DNA from: Luteimonas panaciterrae
Lineage (GTDB): Bacteria > Pseudomonadota > Gammaproteobacteria > Xanthomonadales > Xanthomonadaceae
Assembly: GCF_020511115.1 (NCBI RefSeq)
Contig: NZ_JAJAVH010000002.1
Location: forward strand, 1-64,000
DNA length: 64,000 nt
Direction of reading: 5' to 3'
Below the pieces are notes generated by a model. That model did no database searches. It was not told the origin of the DNA and saw only the letters and a list, made by a program, of their open reading frames with translations. The translations under genes were made by a program, and so were the position numbers. Shown here piece by piece: positions 61,926 through 64,000 of this stretch. How positions within the stretch are numbered: the first letter of the stretch is position 1; every line of letters starts with the position of its first letter.

Positions 61926-61958
61926 CCGTGTTTAACACGGCCGTAACAAATGCGTCAA
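61926..61958 (-). promoter_or_regulatory. Promoter with overlapping palindrome upstream of the receptor gene
   Basis: On the minus strand TTGACG (61958-61953) and TTAAAC (61935-61930) are 17 nt apart. The -10 lies within CCGTGT-TTA-ACACGG (61926-61940), a perfect dyad with 6-bp arms, placed 27 nt before the start codon. It is a likely operator for an unseen regulator. Confidence 0.5.
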
Positions 61959-62048
61959 TTCGCGCTTGGTCTGGATTTGACCCGAAATGCCCGGAAATGG
62001 GACTCCGTTGGATGTTCCACTCCGGACATCGGCGACGCTTCGATGCGC

Positions 62049-62080
62049 ATCCGCCATTCCGTCGCCGCGGAATGGCGGAT
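62049..62080. repeat. 13-bp-arm hairpin between the tandem receptors
   Basis: ATCCGCCATTCCG (62049-62061) is the exact reverse complement of 62068-62080, with a 6-nt loop. It lies just after the stop of the second receptor. No T-run follows on the minus strand, so it is either a REP-like element or a 3' stabiliser. Confidence 0.6.
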
Positions 62081-62097
62081 CGAGATCAGCGATCAGC

Positions 62098-64000
62098 TCA
62101 CCATTTGTAGCCGACCTTGCCGTAGACGAACGCGCCATTGAAACCGAACGGGGAATAGCTACTGTAGGGCAGCTGGCCGCTCTCGCTGTTGGCGTAGATG
62201 GCTTCGTCCGGATATTCGTCGAGGATGTTGTCGGCGCCGAGGGTGAAGGTCCAGCCGCTGATGGCGTAGGTGGCGGCGAGATCGAGGGTCCACTTGGCAC
62301 CGAAGGTCTGGTCGCGCACGCCGCTGGGGTCGTCGTTGAAGGTGTGGAATTCGCCGTAGCGCGTGGCGGTGGCGTCGAAGCGCCACGGGCCGGTATTCCA
62401 GGTGCCGCCGACGAAGAACTTGTCACGCGGCGCGCCCTCGGTGATGCGGCCCCGTTCGACGCGACCGATGCGCTGCAGGTTGAGACCACCGGCGGTCAGC
62501 TCCGGTGGATTCGCCGCGATGCGTTCGAGCGTGGTCTTGTTGCGGTTGTAGCCCGAGGTGAGGTTGAGCGTGCCGTTGCCCAAGTCCCAGCGATAGCTGC
62601 CGACGATGTCGATGCCCCGCGTGCGCGTGTCGACCGCGTTGGTGAAATAGCGCCCGCCGGTGATGCCGGGATAGCCGCGCGCGGTGAGGAAGGCTTCCAC
62701 CGCCGGACCGCGCAGATTCTCGGACAGGATGATGCGATCGTCGATGTCGATCTGATAGGCATCGACGGTGATGTAGAGCGCATCGATCGGCTGCAGCACC
62801 AGACCCAGGCCGAGGTTGGTCGATTCCTCCGCCTTGAGCGGTTCGGCGCCGAGCGCGACCGCGGCCGGATCGTCGACGGCGAAGGTGCGGATCTCGTAGG
62901 GCGTGGGATCGCCGAGCACGATTACCGTCTGCGTGGATTGATAGAACTGCTGCTGTAGCGAAGGCGCGCGGAAACCGGTCGAGATCGTGCCGCGCAATGC
63001 CACCTTGTCGTTGAAGGCGTAGCGCGCGGACAGTTTTCCGGACGTGGTTTCGCCGAAATCACTGTATTTCTCGTAGCGGCCGGCGAGACCGAGCGAGAGC
63101 TTCTCGGTGACGTTCGCCTCGAGATCGGCATAGAACGAATAGCTGTTGCGATCGCGATTGCTGGCATCGGAGGGCGTGAAGCCCGGGAACACCTGCGCGC
63201 CCGGCGCTCCGGGTTCGGGGCCGGTGATGTAGGAAGCGGGTTCGCCAGCCGCTTGCACGAAGCGTTCGCCGCGCCATTCCGCGCCGAAGGCGAGAGTGAG
63301 CGGATAGGCCAGCCAGCCGACGTCGAAGCTCTTGTTGAAGTCGGCGTTGAGTAGGTTCTGTGTCGTTTCCAGCGAGCCGATGTAGAAGCTGCGTGGCGAG
63401 GCTTCGCCGAGCGTGCGATTGAGGCTGTGACGCACATCGAAGTCGAGCTGGTTCTGTCCGCGGTTGTAGCTCAGGTCGATGTTCCAGCCGCCGGCCGTCT
63501 TGCCGCGCAGGCCGAGCACGAAGGCACGGTCATAGCTGTGGTTGTCGATCTGCGGCAGGAAGCCGTCGGGGTAGATCGAGGGGATATTGTTGGGGTTGCC
63601 GGGCGCGCGGTAGTAGCCGTTGGAGATGGCGCGACGGCGGCTGAAGGTACCGAAGGAATAGAACTCGATGCCTTCGCGCGGGCTCCAGTCGGCGTTGTAC
63701 GAGAACGCCGCATCGTCTACTTCCGGATCGCCGTAACGGTGCACGACGCGGCCGGGCGGATTGCTGGTGGGCGTGACCGTGCCGAGATAGGGCCGCGCGC
63801 GGTTGGTGTTGTCCTGATGGCCGGCCTGCGCCGCCAGATGGATCGCGCCGTTCTCGCCGAGCTTGAAGCCGGCATCGCCGGAGAGCTGATACTGCTCGCC
63901 GTCGCCCGCGCTGTACTGGCCGTAGCGTCCGGCGATGCTGCCGCCTTCGCCGCTGCCCTTGAGCACGATGTTGATCACGCCGGCGATGGCGTCGGAGCCG
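62098..64000 (-). CDS. TonB-dependent outer-membrane receptor (tandem copy 2, 5' end outside window)
   Basis: The partial product is about 633 residues, open through the right edge: the frame at 64000 reads GSDAIAGVINIVLKGSGEGG, which corresponds to the end of the plug domain. The signal peptide and most of the plug lie beyond the window. An internal ATG at 63978 is not the start. The barrel ends VYGKVGYKW. Differences from copy 1 cluster in probable extracellular loops, for example GPEPGAPGAQ replacing VPLPNGGRAAPGAQ. It would be transcribed towards copy 1. The 199-nt gap with its own promoter suggests copy 1 can be expressed separately. Confidence 0.9.
   Translation of the reverse strand, partial: GSDAIAGVINIVLKGSGEGGSIAGRYGQYSAGDGEQYQLSGDAGFKLGENGAIHLAAQAGHQDNTNRARPYLGTVTPTSNPPGRVVHRYGDPEVDDAAFSYNADWSPREGIEFYSFGTFSRRRAISNGYYRAPGNPNNIPSIYPDGFLPQIDNHSYDRAFVLGLRGKTAGGWNIDLSYNRGQNQLDFDVRHSLNRTLGEASPRSFYIGSLETTQNLLNADFNKSFDVGWLAYPLTLAFGAEWRGERFVQAAGEPASYITGPEPGAPGAQVFPGFTPSDASNRDRNSYSFYADLEANVTEKLSLGLAGRYEKYSDFGETTSGKLSARYAFNDKVALRGTISTGFRAPSLQQQFYQSTQTVIVLGDPTPYEIRTFAVDDPAAVALGAEPLKAEESTNLGLGLVLQPIDALYITVDAYQIDIDDRIILSENLRGPAVEAFLTARGYPGITGGRYFTNAVDTRTRGIDIVGSYRWDLGNGTLNLTSGYNRNKTTLERIAANPPELTAGGLNLQRIGRVERGRITEGAPRDKFFVGGTWNTGPWRFDATATRYGEFHTFNDDPSGVRDQTFGAKWTLDLAATYAISGWTFTLGADNILDEYPDEAIYANSESGQLPYSSYSPFGFNGAFVYGKVGYKW

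Noticed and set aside
1-64000. CRISPR array, tRNA, rRNA, complete IS or prophage
   Set aside because: None seen: no regular 28-37-nt direct repeats with spacers, no cloverleaf noticed by eye, no transposase or integrase motif. A tRNAscan/Infernal run would be decisive for RNAs.

Overview
The window is a stretch of a high-GC (by eye about two-thirds G+C) gammaproteobacterial chromosome. The content and order (rph / yicC-gmk-rpoZ-spoT / ridA ... recG; mrcA divergent from pilMNOPQ; rpmE2 next to a type II citrate synthase; hemW beside rdgB) fit the Lysobacterales/Xanthomonadales, perhaps a Rhodanobacteraceae-like genus. That placement is inference from gene content and repeat style. I saw no rRNA, tRNA, CRISPR array, complete IS or prophage.

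Layout: 0.2-4.5 kb holds a PAS-GGDEF-EAL c-di-GMP enzyme, a YgfB/UPF0149 protein and the aminopeptidase PepP. 4.5-9.1 kb is minus-strand: a DMT exporter, then a tightly coupled SDR / atypical epimerase / NAPE-PLD-like metallo-hydrolase set, with a TetR regulator and a perfect 20-bp operator-like palindrome. 9.2-19 kb is housekeeping: pepQ, hemW, rdgB, an enoyl-CoA hydratase, a VOC protein, rph, yicC, gmk, rpoZ and spoT. 19.0-19.6 kb is a REP-like and long inverted-repeat island, followed by ridA.

20.0-26.3 kb is the most interesting locus. An AraC-type regulator is divergent from a predicted lipoprotein with parallel beta-helix repeats, a second predicted lipoprotein carrying two CxxCH haem motifs, and a TonB-dependent receptor. 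The two lipoproteins look like the known but uncharacterised TIGR03805/TIGR03806 gene pair. The block sits between ridA and recG, which are close neighbours in related genomes. A REP pair lies in the 5' end of the cytochrome-like gene.

26.3-36.5 kb has recG, a methyltransferase, a nucleoside hydrolase, rpmE2, gltA, two uncharacterised genes and mrcA (PBP1A). 36.9-41.9 kb is the type IV pilus assembly operon pilMNOPQ. 42.1-49.1 kb is a MoxR-DUF58-DUF4381-VWA-VWA/TPR-BatD operon (Bat/aerotolerance type). A DAACS symporter, a small exported protein and transketolase follow.

53.1-54.9 kb, between tkt and clpB, is visibly poorer in GC. It reads as a small integron-type cassette array without an integrase: one clean and several degraded attC-like sites, all in the same orientation, with minus-strand cassette genes whose C-termini read into the attC sites. 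clpB has a convincing sigma-32 promoter. A YbaL-type cation/proton antiporter and two tandem paralogous TonB-dependent receptors, the second cut by the window edge, complete the window.
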